The position numbers and the translations under genes are program-made. 33,011 nucleotides of DNA. It comes from Patescibacteria group bacterium. GTDB lineage: Bacteria; Patescibacteriota; Doudnabacteria; UBA920. The notes under the pieces were generated by a model. The model made no database searches. It saw only the letters and a list, made by a program, of their open reading frames with translations, and had not been told where the DNA came from. Location of the stretch: positions 1 to 33,011 of the forward strand of contig JAMDAY010000013.1 in assembly GCA_023484515.1 (NCBI GenBank). Reading direction: 5' to 3'. Positions 1 through 5,769 of the stretch are shown in pieces (position 1 is the first letter of the stretch; every line of letters starts with the position of its first letter).

Positions 1-136
1 GTAATATGCTGGTAAGCCATGTAATTGTGGGTTTAATGGTAAAGTTTGTTGCTTTAACCATCTTACCTTAATTACTGGCCCTTTTTAATGCCTGCGGAGG
101 CGGTTGCACTTCAGATTAGAATTCGAGGACTACGTC
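1..136. other. Unassigned window edge
   Basis: No convincing coding region or RNA gene is visible. A small hairpin is possible near 36-61 (ATGGTaaAG paired with CTTTaACCAT). The stretch may be the tail of something that starts outside the window. Confidence 0.3.
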
Positions 137-165
137 TTGACAAAACTTTTAATGGCAGATATTAT
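137..165 (+). promoter_or_regulatory. Consensus sigma-70-type promoter
   Basis: A perfect -35 box TTGACA (137-142) is followed after exactly 17 nt by TATTAT (160-165), one mismatch from the -10 consensus. The predicted transcription start is about 172. A terminator lies about 130 nt downstream, so the unit is a short independent transcript. Confidence 0.7.
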
Positions 166-172
166 GACTGCA

Positions 173-265
173 ATGGACAAACATTCTTCCAATTCTGCTT
201 CTAAGGCCCTTAAGAGCCCGGCTGCCACTAAGGCAACCAAGCGCCTTTTGCGGCTGGAAGCATAA
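173..265 (+). CDS. Putative 30-aa basic peptide, leaderless (or a small RNA)
   Basis: I do not recognise this peptide. It reads MDKHSSNS..., is rich in Ser, Ala and Lys, and ends RLLRLEA. The start is chosen because the ATG lies 8 nt after a strong -10 box, at or next to the predicted transcription start, which would make the mRNA leaderless. An in-frame ATG at 152 falls inside the promoter and is unlikely. No SD is visible. A strong terminator follows 35 nt after the stop. The same DNA could instead encode a small RNA of about 150 nt; coding is inferred from promoter geometry, not homology. Confidence 0.4.
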   Translation: MDKHSSNSASKALKSPAATKATKRLLRLEA

Positions 266-299
266 CAGGATCCCCTCTCTAAGATTTCCCTAAATGCAA

Positions 300-325
300 C
301 CTCCCGCAAACCGGGAGGATTTTTG
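300..325 (+). terminator. Intrinsic terminator
   Basis: The stem CCTCCCG/CGGGAGG (300-306 and 312-318) has a 5-nt loop and is followed by ATTTTTGTT. It closes the short unit that starts at 172. Confidence 0.75.
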
Positions 326-424
326 TTGCCCATAATATGTTGCAGATCATATAAAACAAGATACTGCTTTTTCTTTCCAGTTTATGGAGATAAGATACAA
401 TCCCCGTAGGCTGGAGGGCAAAAG

Positions 425-703
425 ATGTTACATAAAAGCCAGCCCATTGAAGTGCTCGTTGATGGGCAATGTAAGCCGTTGGTTCAAGTTTTTTGCATTA
501 GCGGCTCGTTCGGCACCCTGATAAACTGGCAGACTGTGCAGAAAAATATAAGAAAACAGGAAAGCTTCACGATTTTCGAATATGGTGAAGGCGAACCTCA
601 GGCAGTAAGAGGAACGTTCTATACTATTGACGATTTCCGGGCAGCGGCAAACAGGCCGGGCTGCAGAGTTAAAATCAAAATCACGGGGAGGAAAATTATA
701 TAG
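425..703 (+). CDS. Hypothetical protein, 92 aa, SD-led
   Basis: I do not recognise the family. The start is fixed by GGAGGG at 413-418, 6 nt before the ATG, whereas most core genes here lack an SD. The protein alternates beta-like stretches (IEVLVDG, PLVQVFCISG) and ends in a basic KIKITGRKII tail. No signal peptide or membrane segment is apparent, so a small soluble mixed or beta-rich fold is likely. It is a single-gene unit followed 14 nt later by a long composite hairpin with a T-tract. A weak TACAAT at 396-401 could be its -10 box. The ORF on the opposite strand (428-766) is its shadow. Confidence 0.6.
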   Translation: MLHKSQPIEVLVDGQCKPLVQVFCISGSFGTLINWQTVQKNIRKQESFTIFEYGEGEPQAVRGTFYTIDDFRAAANRPGCRVKIKITGRKII

Positions 704-716
704 GAGAATTAAAACA

Positions 717-810
717 AAAGCGGGGCTTGTCGCTGTGGACAACCGAAGCAGGCGTTGACCTGCCAAAGGTTAGTCCGTCTGCTAGGAGCGACCAGGCCCG
801 CTTTCTTTTT
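717..810 (+). terminator. Long composite hairpin ending in a T-tract
   Basis: An outer helix pairs AAAGCGGGGCTTGTCGCT (717-734) with AGCGACCAGGCCCGCTTT (787-804). Inside it GGACAACC (737-744) pairs with GGTTaGTCC (768-776), and GCAGG (748-752) pairs with CCTGC (759-763). CTTTTT follows. It terminates the 425-703 gene but is much larger than a normal terminator and could be a stable RNA. Confidence 0.6.
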
Positions 811-827
811 GGTCTTGTTATTAAAGC

Positions 828-1014
828 GAAGGCAAGGGCGTCCTTCCGGGATTAGCCTACTAAAGCCAGATTATTGGGAGATGACGCACATCTGGGACAA
901 TCTTCCTTAAGTTTGGTTGATGATGATTATTATCCGGCAATTTAAAGACCGCTTATCCCAGATGTGAGTCATCACTGCCTCTAAAGCCTGTTTGTCCCCT
1001 AAAGGGTGCCTTCA
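828..1014 (+). repeat. CTGGGA-type structured repeat, copy 1
   Basis: The core arms GATGACGCACATCTGGGA (880-897) and TCCCAGATGTGAGTCATC (956-973) enclose a conserved 58-nt interior that includes TTAAGTTTGGTTGATG and TTATCCGG. An outer helix, GAAGGC near 828 with GCCTTC near 1008-1013, extends the element to about 187 nt. The interior is nearly identical to the copies at 13593-13690 (inverted) and 20378-20473. Confidence 0.75.
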
Positions 1015-1082
1015 TTGCCATTTCAACTGCATATTAACCATAAATAATACGTATTTCTTTGTTTGCTCCTATAGTTGTCCTT

Positions 1083-1110
1083 GTAGGGACAGGTCTAGAC
1101 CTGTCCCTAC
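1083..1110. repeat. 28-nt perfect palindrome (GTAGGGACAGGTCT arms)
   Basis: GTAGGGACAGGTCT is followed directly by its reverse complement. A half-copy, TAGACCTGTCCCT, recurs near 1160. From general knowledge, this resembles short palindromes that recur widely in CPR and other uncultured genomes and yield spurious proteins of the RSRPVPT type. Confidence 0.6.
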
Positions 1111-1277
1111 GCCTCTGATATCTGTGATCGGCTTGGCAATGGCTTCACCCAGCGCATACTTAGACCTGTCCCTGCGTCCCGGACGTTAGCGGCCTGTGTC
1201 GGTCCGCCTGCGGTGATCCGTGCCGTGGCCCTATACCGGAGCGCAGCGGCTGGCGCAGGGCTAATTTACCCTTCCCC

Positions 1278-1305
1278 TTGACAGCCTGTTTATAGCTGAT
1301 ATAAT
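1278..1305 (+). promoter_or_regulatory. Consensus sigma-70-type promoter
   Basis: TTGACA (1278-1283) and TATAAT (1300-1305) are both perfect and separated by 16 nt. The predicted start is near 1312. Confidence 0.75.
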
Positions 1306-1314
1306 AACCCTAAC

Positions 1315-1392
1315 ATGAACAGAATAATCTCTTCCCAGATAATTAGCATTATTACTCCGGCGCCGCTTGGCACGGGAAGAGTTTTGGTCTAG
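1315..1392 (+). CDS. Putative 25-aa Ile-rich peptide, near-leaderless
   Basis: The peptide MNRIISSQIISIITPAP... is not one I recognise. It lies between a perfect promoter and a strong terminator, with the ATG about 3 nt after the predicted transcription start and no SD. Five of its first thirteen residues are Ile and a GC-rich terminator follows, which superficially recalls amino-acid attenuation leader peptides. No biosynthetic gene follows, so attenuation is only a speculative alternative. The unit could equally be a small RNA of about 120 nt. Confidence 0.4.
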   Translation: MNRIISSQIISIITPAPLGTGRVLV

Positions 1393-1405
1393 CTTAAAAA
1401 CTCTT

Positions 1406-1434
1406 AACCCCGGGCCTAGCGGCCCGGGGTTTTT
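1406..1434 (+). terminator. Strong intrinsic terminator
   Basis: The stem CCCCGGGCC/GGCCCGGGG has a TAGC loop and is followed by TTTTTG. It closes the short unit that starts at about 1312. Confidence 0.85.
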
Positions 1435-1455
1435 GATTTTATGTACCAAATAATT

Positions 1456-1552
1456 GTGTCATTGCGAGGAATGCAGGGCTTAGTCTGCATGACGAAGCAA
1501 TCCTTGCCTTGGATTAGATCGCTTCGGTCGTCTGACTCCCTCGCAACGACAC
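1456..1552. repeat. TCATTGCGAGG-type palindromic repeat, copy A
   Basis: The ends GTGTCATTGCGAGG (1456-1469) and CCTCGCAACGACAC (1539-1552) pair with one mismatch. The interior holds GACGAAGCAATCC and GATCGCTTCGGTCG. This is the widespread repeat family whose translation gives spurious CHCEE...DEAI peptides; a second copy lies at 6268-6380. Confidence 0.75.
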
Positions 1553-1566
1553 CACGCACTTTGTGA

Positions 1567-1697
1567 CCGCAAAAATGGCAGCTTGTCTCCTCCCCCTCCC
1601 TCTTGAGAGCAAACCAAAGAGGTGTTGGAACAAATTAATAAATTGCCATTTTCGCGGCCAGAAAGCTAACTGGGCCGTACCAACTCCAAGGAGGTTG
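1567..1697 (+). promoter_or_regulatory. Structured 5' leader with SD-sequestering hairpin
   Basis: A 14-nt inverted repeat (CCGCAAAAATGGCA, 1567-1580; TGCCATTTTCGCGG, 1644-1657; one mismatch) encloses an inner CCTCTT/AAGAGG helix. CGG at 1655-1657 can instead pair in a second hairpin (CGGCCAG with CTGGGCCG). Finally CAACTCC pairs with GGAGGTTG and buries the AAGGAGG SD of the 1701 gene. Mutually exclusive helices upstream of an SD hairpin are the layout of a translational switch, but no known riboswitch is recognised. Confidence 0.4.
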
Positions 1698-1700
1698 TGT

Positions 1701-1955
1701 ATGATACACTTTAACGAAGAAGAAATAAAAGTCAACGTTTCTGAAGTGGCAGAAGGGGTGCAAGTGAACGGATCATTGAAAATCACGGTATGCTCAAAAC
1801 CGACCGTCCACCACCCTTTCTACTATATGGAATGCGTTGACACACAAGGCCGGCATTTTGCCGGACTTCGACCGCAGAACGATCCCATTGCCATCTTGCG
1901 GCGCTGCCGTTCTTCGGACAGCGTTGAGGTACTCGCCAGGGAGCAAAGCGCTTAG
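1701..1955 (+). CDS. Hypothetical protein, 84 aa, SD-led
   Basis: The family is not recognised. The ORF track opens at 1563, but AAGGAGG at 1689-1695 selects the ATG at 1701 (MIHFNEEEIKVNV...). The protein looks soluble and beta-rich, with alternating hydrophobic residues in EEIKVNVSEVAEGVQVNGSL, an FYYMECVD segment and a central HFAGLRPQND stretch. Its stop codon sits in the loop of the hairpin at 1938-1969, so the last codons double as the 5' arm. It is a lone gene in the accessory island, unlike neighbouring core genes in its strong SD. Confidence 0.6.
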   Translation: MIHFNEEEIKVNVSEVAEGVQVNGSLKITVCSKPTVHHPFYYMECVDTQGRHFAGLRPQNDPIAILRRCRSSDSVEVLAREQSA

Positions 1956-1969
1956 GCGCTTTGCTCCCT
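1938..1969 (+). terminator. Perfect hairpin overlapping the gene end
   Basis: AGGGAGCAAAGCGC (1938-1951) pairs perfectly with GCGCTTTGCTCCCT (1956-1969) around a TTAG loop that contains the stop codon. The following sequence (ATTAATTAT) is AT-rich but has no clear T-tract, so termination efficiency is uncertain. Confidence 0.5.
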
Positions 1970-1989
1970 ATTAATTATCATTGAAACGA

Positions 1990-2079
1990 GGGCCGTCCTC
2001 TGGGATTACTTATTTTAAGATCGGTAGACGATAGTCATAAACTAGCAATCTAAAAACTGTTTATCCCAGAGGGCGGCCC
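1990..2079. repeat. CTGGGA-type structured repeat, diverged copy 4
   Basis: The arms GGGCCGTCCTCTGGGAT (1990-2006) and ATCCCAGAGGGCGGCCC (2063-2079) pair fully, allowing one G-U. The interior keeps TTAAG and GCAATCTAAAAACtGttTAtCCCAG from the other copies. The outer arm sequence is entirely different from theirs but still self-complementary. Confidence 0.65.
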
Positions 2080-2111
2080 CCGTAAATGTTTAAACCCGAT
2101 GCCAAAAAAAT

Positions 2112-2140
2112 TTGACATCATTTTTATAAGGGTATAATAT
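2112..2140 (+). promoter_or_regulatory. Sigma-70-type promoter
   Basis: A perfect TTGACA (2112-2117) is followed by overlapping -10 candidates: TATAAT at 2133-2138 (15-nt spacer) or TAATAT at 2135-2140 (17-nt spacer). The latter places the transcription start at about 2147. Confidence 0.65.
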
Positions 2141-2147
2141 ATTGTTA

Positions 2148-2279
2148 ATGTATATAACCTTGCAAAAACTGGATATTTCCTTAACTTTGGGACTCCTTCT
2201 TAGCCTCGGCCTTTTGCTTATGCATGGCCTTTTAGGGGTTAGGAAAGAAGTTTTTGTAAAGATTAAATCCAAGCGATAA
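2148..2279 (+). CDS. Small single-span membrane peptide, 43 aa, leaderless
   Basis: MYITLQKLDIS is followed by a Leu/Gly-rich hydrophobic stretch (about residues 12-31, LTLGLLLSLGLLLMH...) and a strongly basic tail (VKIKSKR). This is a classic small membrane protein with a positively charged end, probably cytoplasmic. The ATG lies at or 1 nt after the predicted transcription start, with no SD. The unit has its own terminator 18 nt after the stop. The function is unknown; a membrane-active toxin-like peptide and a small regulatory membrane protein are both possible and cannot be separated from sequence alone. Confidence 0.5.
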   Translation: MYITLQKLDISLTLGLLLSLGLLLMHGLLGVRKEVFVKIKSKR

Positions 2280-2296
2280 TCCTTTCATAAACTTTT

Positions 2297-2325
2297 ACCG
2301 GCGCCTAAAAGGCGCCGGTTTTTTG
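2297..2325 (+). terminator. Strong intrinsic terminator
   Basis: The stem ACCGGCGCC/GGCGCCGGT (2297-2305 and 2311-2319) has a TAAAA loop and is followed by a run of six T. Confidence 0.85.
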
Positions 2326-2414
2326 TTTGTGGTTGCAAAAATGTTTATTTTTTAGCCGCCTTAAAGCCGCTCCCAATAAATATTTTTGTGAACACAATCT
2401 AAAAGGAGAGGACT

Positions 2415-2789
2415 ATGATCCAAAGGGTCGGAATAAAAATGGACGAAATGTACAAGAAAGGCCGTAAGGCTACATTTCAAATCGGCGAAATTGATGTAGA
2501 AGACATGATTGCAGAATACGAAAGCATCAACGTCAACGGCATCAAAGGCTGTCGAGTCCAGTTCGGCAAACTCAATATTGCCTTCTTCTTCAACATCAGC
2601 AGCGCCGTTGGTGCGGCTGGTGACGACGGAGAAACGCTGGAAGAACTGCAAGACGCCATTCGCTTGTTTGTTTCAAATAACAAACGGCAAACTGAACAAG
2701 AAAGATACCTGAACGAAAGGCGACGCGCTATAATCAGTATGGACAACAGCCTCAACCCGCTGCTGCCAATCTCCGCCGAATGCGTTTAG
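2415..2789 (+). CDS. Hypothetical protein, 124 aa, SD-led
   Basis: No family is recognised. AAGGAGAGG at 2402-2410 sets the ATG at 2415. The N-terminal two thirds looks mixed alpha/beta (ATFQIGEIDVEDMIAEYE, then RVQFGKLNIAFFF). The segment after the GAAGDDGETLEELQDAI loop looks helical and charged (NNKRQTEQERYLNERRR), suggesting a terminal helix or short coiled coil. No signal peptide or clear membrane span is seen. A small TTGTGaaCACAA inverted repeat lies just upstream and could be an operator. A terminator follows 55 nt after the stop. Confidence 0.6.
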   Translation: MIQRVGIKMDEMYKKGRKATFQIGEIDVEDMIAEYESINVNGIKGCRVQFGKLNIAFFFNISSAVGAAGDDGETLEELQDAIRLFVSNNKRQTEQERYLNERRRAIISMDNSLNPLLPISAECV

Positions 2790-2843
2790 CTATTTTACCC
2801 TCTCCCTGCCCGGTCAACCGGCCAAAGCAGGCCAGCACGCGCA

Positions 2844-2879
2844 GGCCGGCGGCTTACCAGCTCGCCGGCCTTTTTATTT
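2844..2879 (+). terminator. Intrinsic terminator
   Basis: The stem GGCCGGCG/CGCCGGCC (2844-2851 and 2863-2870) is followed by TTTTTATTT. It closes the 2415-2789 gene. Confidence 0.8.
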
Positions 2880-2908
2880 GCCTGATTCGCGTTAAACCGG
2901 TAACTTTT

Positions 2909-2944
2909 ACATTTCTCTCATGCTACATAGCATGAGAGAAATGT
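2909..2944. repeat. 36-nt palindrome P1 (ACATTTC...GAAATGT)
   Basis: The arm ACATTTCTCTCATGCTA is perfectly complementary to the arm after a 2-nt centre. It has a sister at 22751-22786 that differs by two adjacent base pairs changed on both arms. Confidence 0.7.
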
Positions 2945-2970
2945 ATAAATGGCCAGGATCCGGAAAACCT

Positions 2971-3001
2971 AAAAGGGCGGCCCGCCGAAGGCGGGCCGCC
3001 C
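2971..3001 (-). terminator. Terminator of the rplA transcript
   Basis: On the - strand GGGCGGCCCGCC pairs with GGCGGGCCGCCC around a TTC loop, giving a C(UUCG)G-type cap, and is followed by TTTTAGG. It lies 40 nt after the rplA stop and also separates the + strand island from the - strand gene block. Confidence 0.8.
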
Positions 3002-3040
3002 AATTTGATAACTTTGGAAACTTTACAAATTTGGCAAACT

Positions 3041-3724
3041 TTATGCTTTTACTTTTATCCCCGGACCCATGGTGGAATTTACGGTAATGGAAGCAATAAA
3101 CTGCCCTTTAACGGCTGCCGGTTTGCTGCGGATTACGGATTCGTAAAAAACTTTAAAGTTCTCCGCCAGCTTTGCGGTTTCAAAATTGCTTTTCCCGATA
3201 ACCTGGTGGATGTTGCCGGAATCGTCATTTTTAAAGTCCACCTTGCCGCCGGCTATTTCTTTTATTACCTGCCCGACATTGGCCGAAACCGTGCCGGTTT
3301 TGGGGTTAGGCATTAAGCCGCGAGGGCCTAAAATCTTCGCAATTTGGGCCAATTTTGGCATTAAGGAGGGTTCTGCCACGGCAATGTCAAAGTCGGTTTT
3401 TCCGGTTTCCTTAATCTTCTTAACCAATTCCTCTCCCCCGACCATTTCCGCTCCCGCTTCCCTGGCCTCTTTTTCCTTGGCTTCGGTCACAAAAGCCGCG
3501 ACTTTCTTGCTCTTGCCGGTCCCATGGGGCAAAGTGGCCATGCCGCGCACAGCCTGGTCGGTTTTTTTGGGGTCTATGTTAATGCGGATATGCGCTTCTA
3601 TGGATCCGGTAAATTTAGTATTGGCTGTCTTCTTGGCAAGTTCTACGGCCTCTTCCGGGCTATAAAGCTTATTACGGTCAACCAGCTCGTTGTTGGCCTT
3701 GACCCTCTTGGCAACTTTCGCCAT
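3041..3724 (-). CDS. rplA: 50S ribosomal protein L1
   Basis: L1 binds 23S rRNA at the mobile L1 stalk and assists E-site tRNA release; in many bacteria it also represses its own mRNA. The 227-aa product has the family length. It shows the LYSPEEAVELAKK N-terminus, the GTGKSKKVAAF segment, the hallmark LGPRGLMPNPKTGTV motif and the C-terminal FIASITVNSTMGPG. The track extends upstream to 3766, but MAKVAKRV at 3724 is the conventional start and AAGGAGA lies just before it; the extra residues come from the leader hairpin. Instead of following rplK directly it is separated by a slipin/membrane-protein pair. Confidence 0.97.
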   Translation of the reverse strand: MAKVAKRVKANNELVDRNKLYSPEEAVELAKKTANTKFTGSIEAHIRINIDPKKTDQAVRGMATLPHGTGKSKKVAAFVTEAKEKEAREAGAEMVGGEELVKKIKETGKTDFDIAVAEPSLMPKLAQIAKILGPRGLMPNPKTGTVSANVGQVIKEIAGGKVDFKNDDSGNIHQVIGKSNFETAKLAENFKVFYESVIRSKPAAVKGQFIASITVNSTMGPGIKVKA

Positions 3725-3738
3725 ATGTTTTCTCCTTC

Positions 3739-3766
3739 GTGGTAGACGATCTAAAAGATCTCCCAC
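3739..3766 (-). promoter_or_regulatory. Candidate L1 autoregulatory mRNA hairpin
   Basis: Upstream of rplA the mRNA folds as GUGG, then a GAUCU/AGAUC hairpin, then CCAC, with an asymmetric internal loop (GA opposite GUCUA). This helix, asymmetric loop, helix layout immediately before the rplA SD resembles known L1 binding sites that mimic the 23S L1 stalk. Assignment rests on position and shape only. Confidence 0.5.
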
Positions 3767-3857
3767 AAATAATTATTTAAAAATATAAAATAAAAAAAAT
3801 AAAAAAATTTATCCTTTGGAATTATTATATTTTTCAATTATTCTATTATTAAATTGC

Positions 3858-4301
3858 TTATGCCTCTTTTCTCGCCATTCTCCAATGATACCACCATACC
3901 GGGGAAGCTACGGCTATCATGGCTATGGCTTGCGCCGCGTCGCGCTGGCGCTGGGCCGCGCTATTTTCCTCGGCCTGCTTGCGCTGCTCAGCCAAGACTG
4001 TTTCGTCGCAGCTTATATTCTTGCTTCCGTCCGTATTAATCGCCGTGCACGAAGGATAACCGTAATACTGCTGGTCGGCTTTGGTAAACACCCACGCTTT
4101 AAGCGCCAGGTTAATAAGCATAATGGCGCCGACCACGGCGATTATTAAGGATATCACGGAAACCAAATAGAGATATGCTTTCTTTAAAGTCATATCGCTC
4201 CTTTCTTTTTGTTTTGCCGCCGCTATCACGGCAATAATGATTATTATGACCAGGCCGATGCCGAATAAAGGCAACAAGCCTAAAAATACAAGGTTTGTCA
4301 T
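3858..4301 (-). CDS. Small membrane protein, 147 aa (possibly DUF5671-like)
   Basis: The first hydrophobic segment spans about residues 3-29 (FLGLLPLFGIGLVIIIIIAV) and is followed by a basic loop. The second (about 42-68) starts with KKAYLYLVSVISLIIAVVG and ends with ALKAWVFTKAD. This arrangement resembles the DUF5671 membrane domain common in CPR genomes, although I cannot verify that. A loop with two Cys (YPSCTAIN, NISCDE) could form a disulfide. An Ala/Gln-rich helix and a possible third hydrophobic stretch (AIAMIAVASPVWWYHW) follow. The start overlaps the slipin stop as ATGA, so the two are probably translationally coupled and functionally linked. Confidence 0.75.
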   Translation of the reverse strand: MTNLVFLGLLPLFGIGLVIIIIIAVIAAAKQKERSDMTLKKAYLYLVSVISLIIAVVGAIMLINLALKAWVFTKADQQYYGYPSCTAINTDGSKNISCDETVLAEQRKQAEENSAAQRQRDAAQAIAMIAVASPVWWYHWRMARKEA

Positions 4302-5056
4302 TTCCTTTCGTTAGCCATAAAATTTTTAATGTCCGTGACCGTGCTCATGAACTGCGCCGGGAAAATAATGGTGGAATTTTTTTCAATGGCAATTTCCGAC
4401 ATTGTCTGCAAATTGCGCAGTTGCAGGGCTATCGGATGCTGCGCAATAATATCCGCGGCTTCCGACAATTTTTGTGAAGCCAAAAGTTCGCCTTCGGCCG
4501 CAATAATTTTGGCCCGCTTTTCCCTTTCGGCCTCGGCCTGCCTGGCCATGGCGCGCTGCATGTTTTCCGGCAGCTCTATGTCCTTTATCTCTACCACGGA
4601 AACCACCACGCCCCAGGGCTCGGTGTGCGTGTCCAAAACCTTCCGAATTTCCCCGTTTATAATGTCGCGTTCGCTTAGCACCTCGTCCAACTGGAACCTG
4701 CCCACAATATTCCTGACGGTCGTCTGGGCAATCTGGTTAATGGCGGACATGACGTTTTCTATGGCCACAATGCTTTTAACGGAATCTATTATCTTGTAAT
4801 AGGCCACTGCGGAAATGTCTACAGATACGTTGTCCTTGGTAATAATGCGCTGCGGTGGAATGGGCAAGGTAATGGTGCGCAAGTCCACCTTTTTTACCCA
4901 CTCTATATATGGGATAACCCATACCAATCCCGGGTCTTTCAGTCCCACAATTTTGCCGAACCGGAACACCACGCCTTTTTCGTATTGCTGCACAATGCGC
5001 AAGCCAGGCAAGATGATAAAAATGATAACCAGGAGAATGAGCCAAAGTATTGGCAT
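4298..5056 (-). CDS. Slipin / stomatin-like SPFH (band 7) membrane protein
   Basis: SPFH proteins form oligomeric membrane scaffolds and often work with a NfeD-type partner or protease. The 252-aa product has one N-terminal membrane anchor (ILWLILLVIIFIILPGL). The band 7 domain follows: QQYEKGVVFRFGK, GLVWVIPYIEWV, VDLRT, an ITKDNVSVDISAVAYYKI segment and the WGVVVSVVEIKDIELPE signature. A charged helix RQAEAEREKRAKIIAAEGE and the C-terminus come last. The track's 5104 start is a TTG without SD. I prefer the ATG at 5056 because a TATAAT lies at 5084-5079 on the - strand, giving a short leader. It overlaps the next gene by ATGA. No NfeD homologue is adjacent; the two-Cys membrane protein takes that place. 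Confidence 0.9.
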   Translation of the reverse strand: MPILWLILLVIIFIILPGLRIVQQYEKGVVFRFGKIVGLKDPGLVWVIPYIEWVKKVDLRTITLPIPPQRIITKDNVSVDISAVAYYKIIDSVKSIVAIENVMSAINQIAQTTVRNIVGRFQLDEVLSERDIINGEIRKVLDTHTEPWGVVVSVVEIKDIELPENMQRAMARQAEAEREKRAKIIAAEGELLASQKLSEAADIIAQHPIALQLRNLQTMSEIAIEKNSTIIFPAQFMSTVTDIKNFMANERK

Positions 5057-5078
5057 ATATTTGTTATTAATAATTTTT

Positions 5079-5084
5079 ATTATA
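5079..5084 (-). promoter_or_regulatory. -10 box for the slipin unit
   Basis: The - strand has a perfect TATAAT 22 nt before the preferred slipin ATG. The -35 region is poor (TATTGG with a 16-nt spacer), so this is a moderate call. Confidence 0.4.
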
Positions 5085-5227
5085 CACTTACTGACGATCG
5101 CCAATAGGTGGTATATTATTTTGGAATTTCCTTATTCAAGACTCTCCTGCACCGGGGACGTGCGTGCCGCTGAAAACTATACTACTATCCTGCGCGGCCG
5201 CGTTTTATCGTAGTAAGCAAAACCGGC

Positions 5228-5278
5228 TTAATCCACAACCTCAACCCGCATGCTACACGCGGTGCTGTCGATGATTCT
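5228..5278 (-). pseudogene. Remnant of a second rplK 3' end
   Basis: Read on the - strand the segment translates as RIIDSTACSMRVEVVD followed by a stop. The intact rplK ends [16 protein letters not shown] plus stop. About two thirds of the nucleotides match, many differences fall at third codon positions, and the match ends upstream at a palindromic element. It therefore looks like the tail of a diverged rplK copy lying just downstream of the current gene. Confidence 0.7.
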
Positions 5279-5280
5279 CC

Positions 5281-5323
5281 TTGATGACAGTCATCTGGGG
5301 CAGCCCCAGATGACTGTCATCAA
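5281..5323. repeat. CTGGGA-type repeat, minimal copy 5
   Basis: TTGATGACAGTCATCTGGGG (5281-5300) pairs perfectly with its partner at 5304-5323 around a 3-nt loop. The arms resemble those of the long copies (GATGACgcaCATCTGGG) but carry compensated changes, and the interior is missing. The hairpin separates the intact rplK end from its remnant. Confidence 0.65.
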
Positions 5324-5338
5324 TTCGGGAAATCCCGC

Positions 5339-5761
5339 TTAATCAACGACTTCCACACCCATGCTCCGGCAGGTGCCGCGGATAATTTTTTCCGCAGCTT
5401 CCAAGCTGTTGGCGTTTAAGTCCGCCATTTTCTTTTCCGCAATTTCGCTAATTTGCTTGGAAGTAATTTTGCCCACTTTGTTAAGCAAGGGGTTGGCTGA
5501 CCCTTTCTGCAAACCTATTGCTTTCATGATCAAGTTGGAAGCCGGCGGGGTTTTTAGAATAAAGTTGAACGACCGGTCTTCGTAAATGGTCATTTCCACG
5601 GGGATGATCATGTCCCCGCCCGCGGTTTTGTCGTTGAATTCCTTGACGAACGCGGCAATATTGACGCCGTGGGGTCCAAGGGCCGTACCAACCGGCGGCG
5701 CCGGCGTGGCCTTGCCCGCCGGAAGCTGGAGCTTTAAAACTGTCTTGATTTTCTTTGCCAT
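5339..5761 (-). CDS. rplK: 50S ribosomal protein L11
   Basis: L11 forms the base of the GTPase-associated stalk on 23S rRNA and helps elongation and release factors bind. The 140-aa product is of family length. It has [20 protein letters not shown] at the start, ALGPHGVNI with FVKEFND, the [13 protein letters not shown] strand, the linker before KTPPAS and the C-terminal RNA-binding [27 protein letters not shown] lies 3 nt before the ATG, so any promoter there is unclear. It is normally immediately downstream of nusG; here about 680 nt with a small membrane ORF and repeats intervene. Confidence 0.97.
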   Translation of the reverse strand: MAKKIKTVLKLQLPAGKATPAPPVGTALGPHGVNIAAFVKEFNDKTAGGDMIIPVEMTIYEDRSFNFILKTPPASNLIMKAIGLQKGSANPLLNKVGKITSKQISEIAEKKMADLNANSLEAAEKIIRGTCRSMGVEVVD

Positions 5762-5769
5762 AATAGTAT

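Larger units (their letters stand above)
811..1262. other. Gene-free stretch made of repeats
   Basis: No believable gene is present. The stretch contains one copy of the large CTGGGA-type structured element (about 828-1014), a perfect palindrome at 1083-1110 with a half-copy near 1160-1177, and GC-rich sequence up to the promoter at 1278. ORF 992-1189 is only the translation of these repeats. Confidence 0.6.

Noticed and set aside
91-135. Possible tRNA fragment
   Set aside because: Sequence near 100-130 vaguely recalls an anticodon arm, but no acceptor stem or T-loop (GGTTCGA) is present. No tRNA was found elsewhere either.
428-766. 112-aa ORF on the - strand
   Set aside because: It is the shadow of the SD-led 425-703 gene and includes its 3' hairpin.
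992-1189. 65-aa ORF on the + strand
   Set aside because: It runs through the structured repeat and the GGGACAGGTCT palindrome; there is no SD and no protein-like composition.
1563-1700. N-terminal extension of the 84-aa gene in the ORF track
   Set aside because: The strong AAGGAGG at 1689-1695 and the palindromic nature of the upstream DNA make it a leader, not coding sequence.
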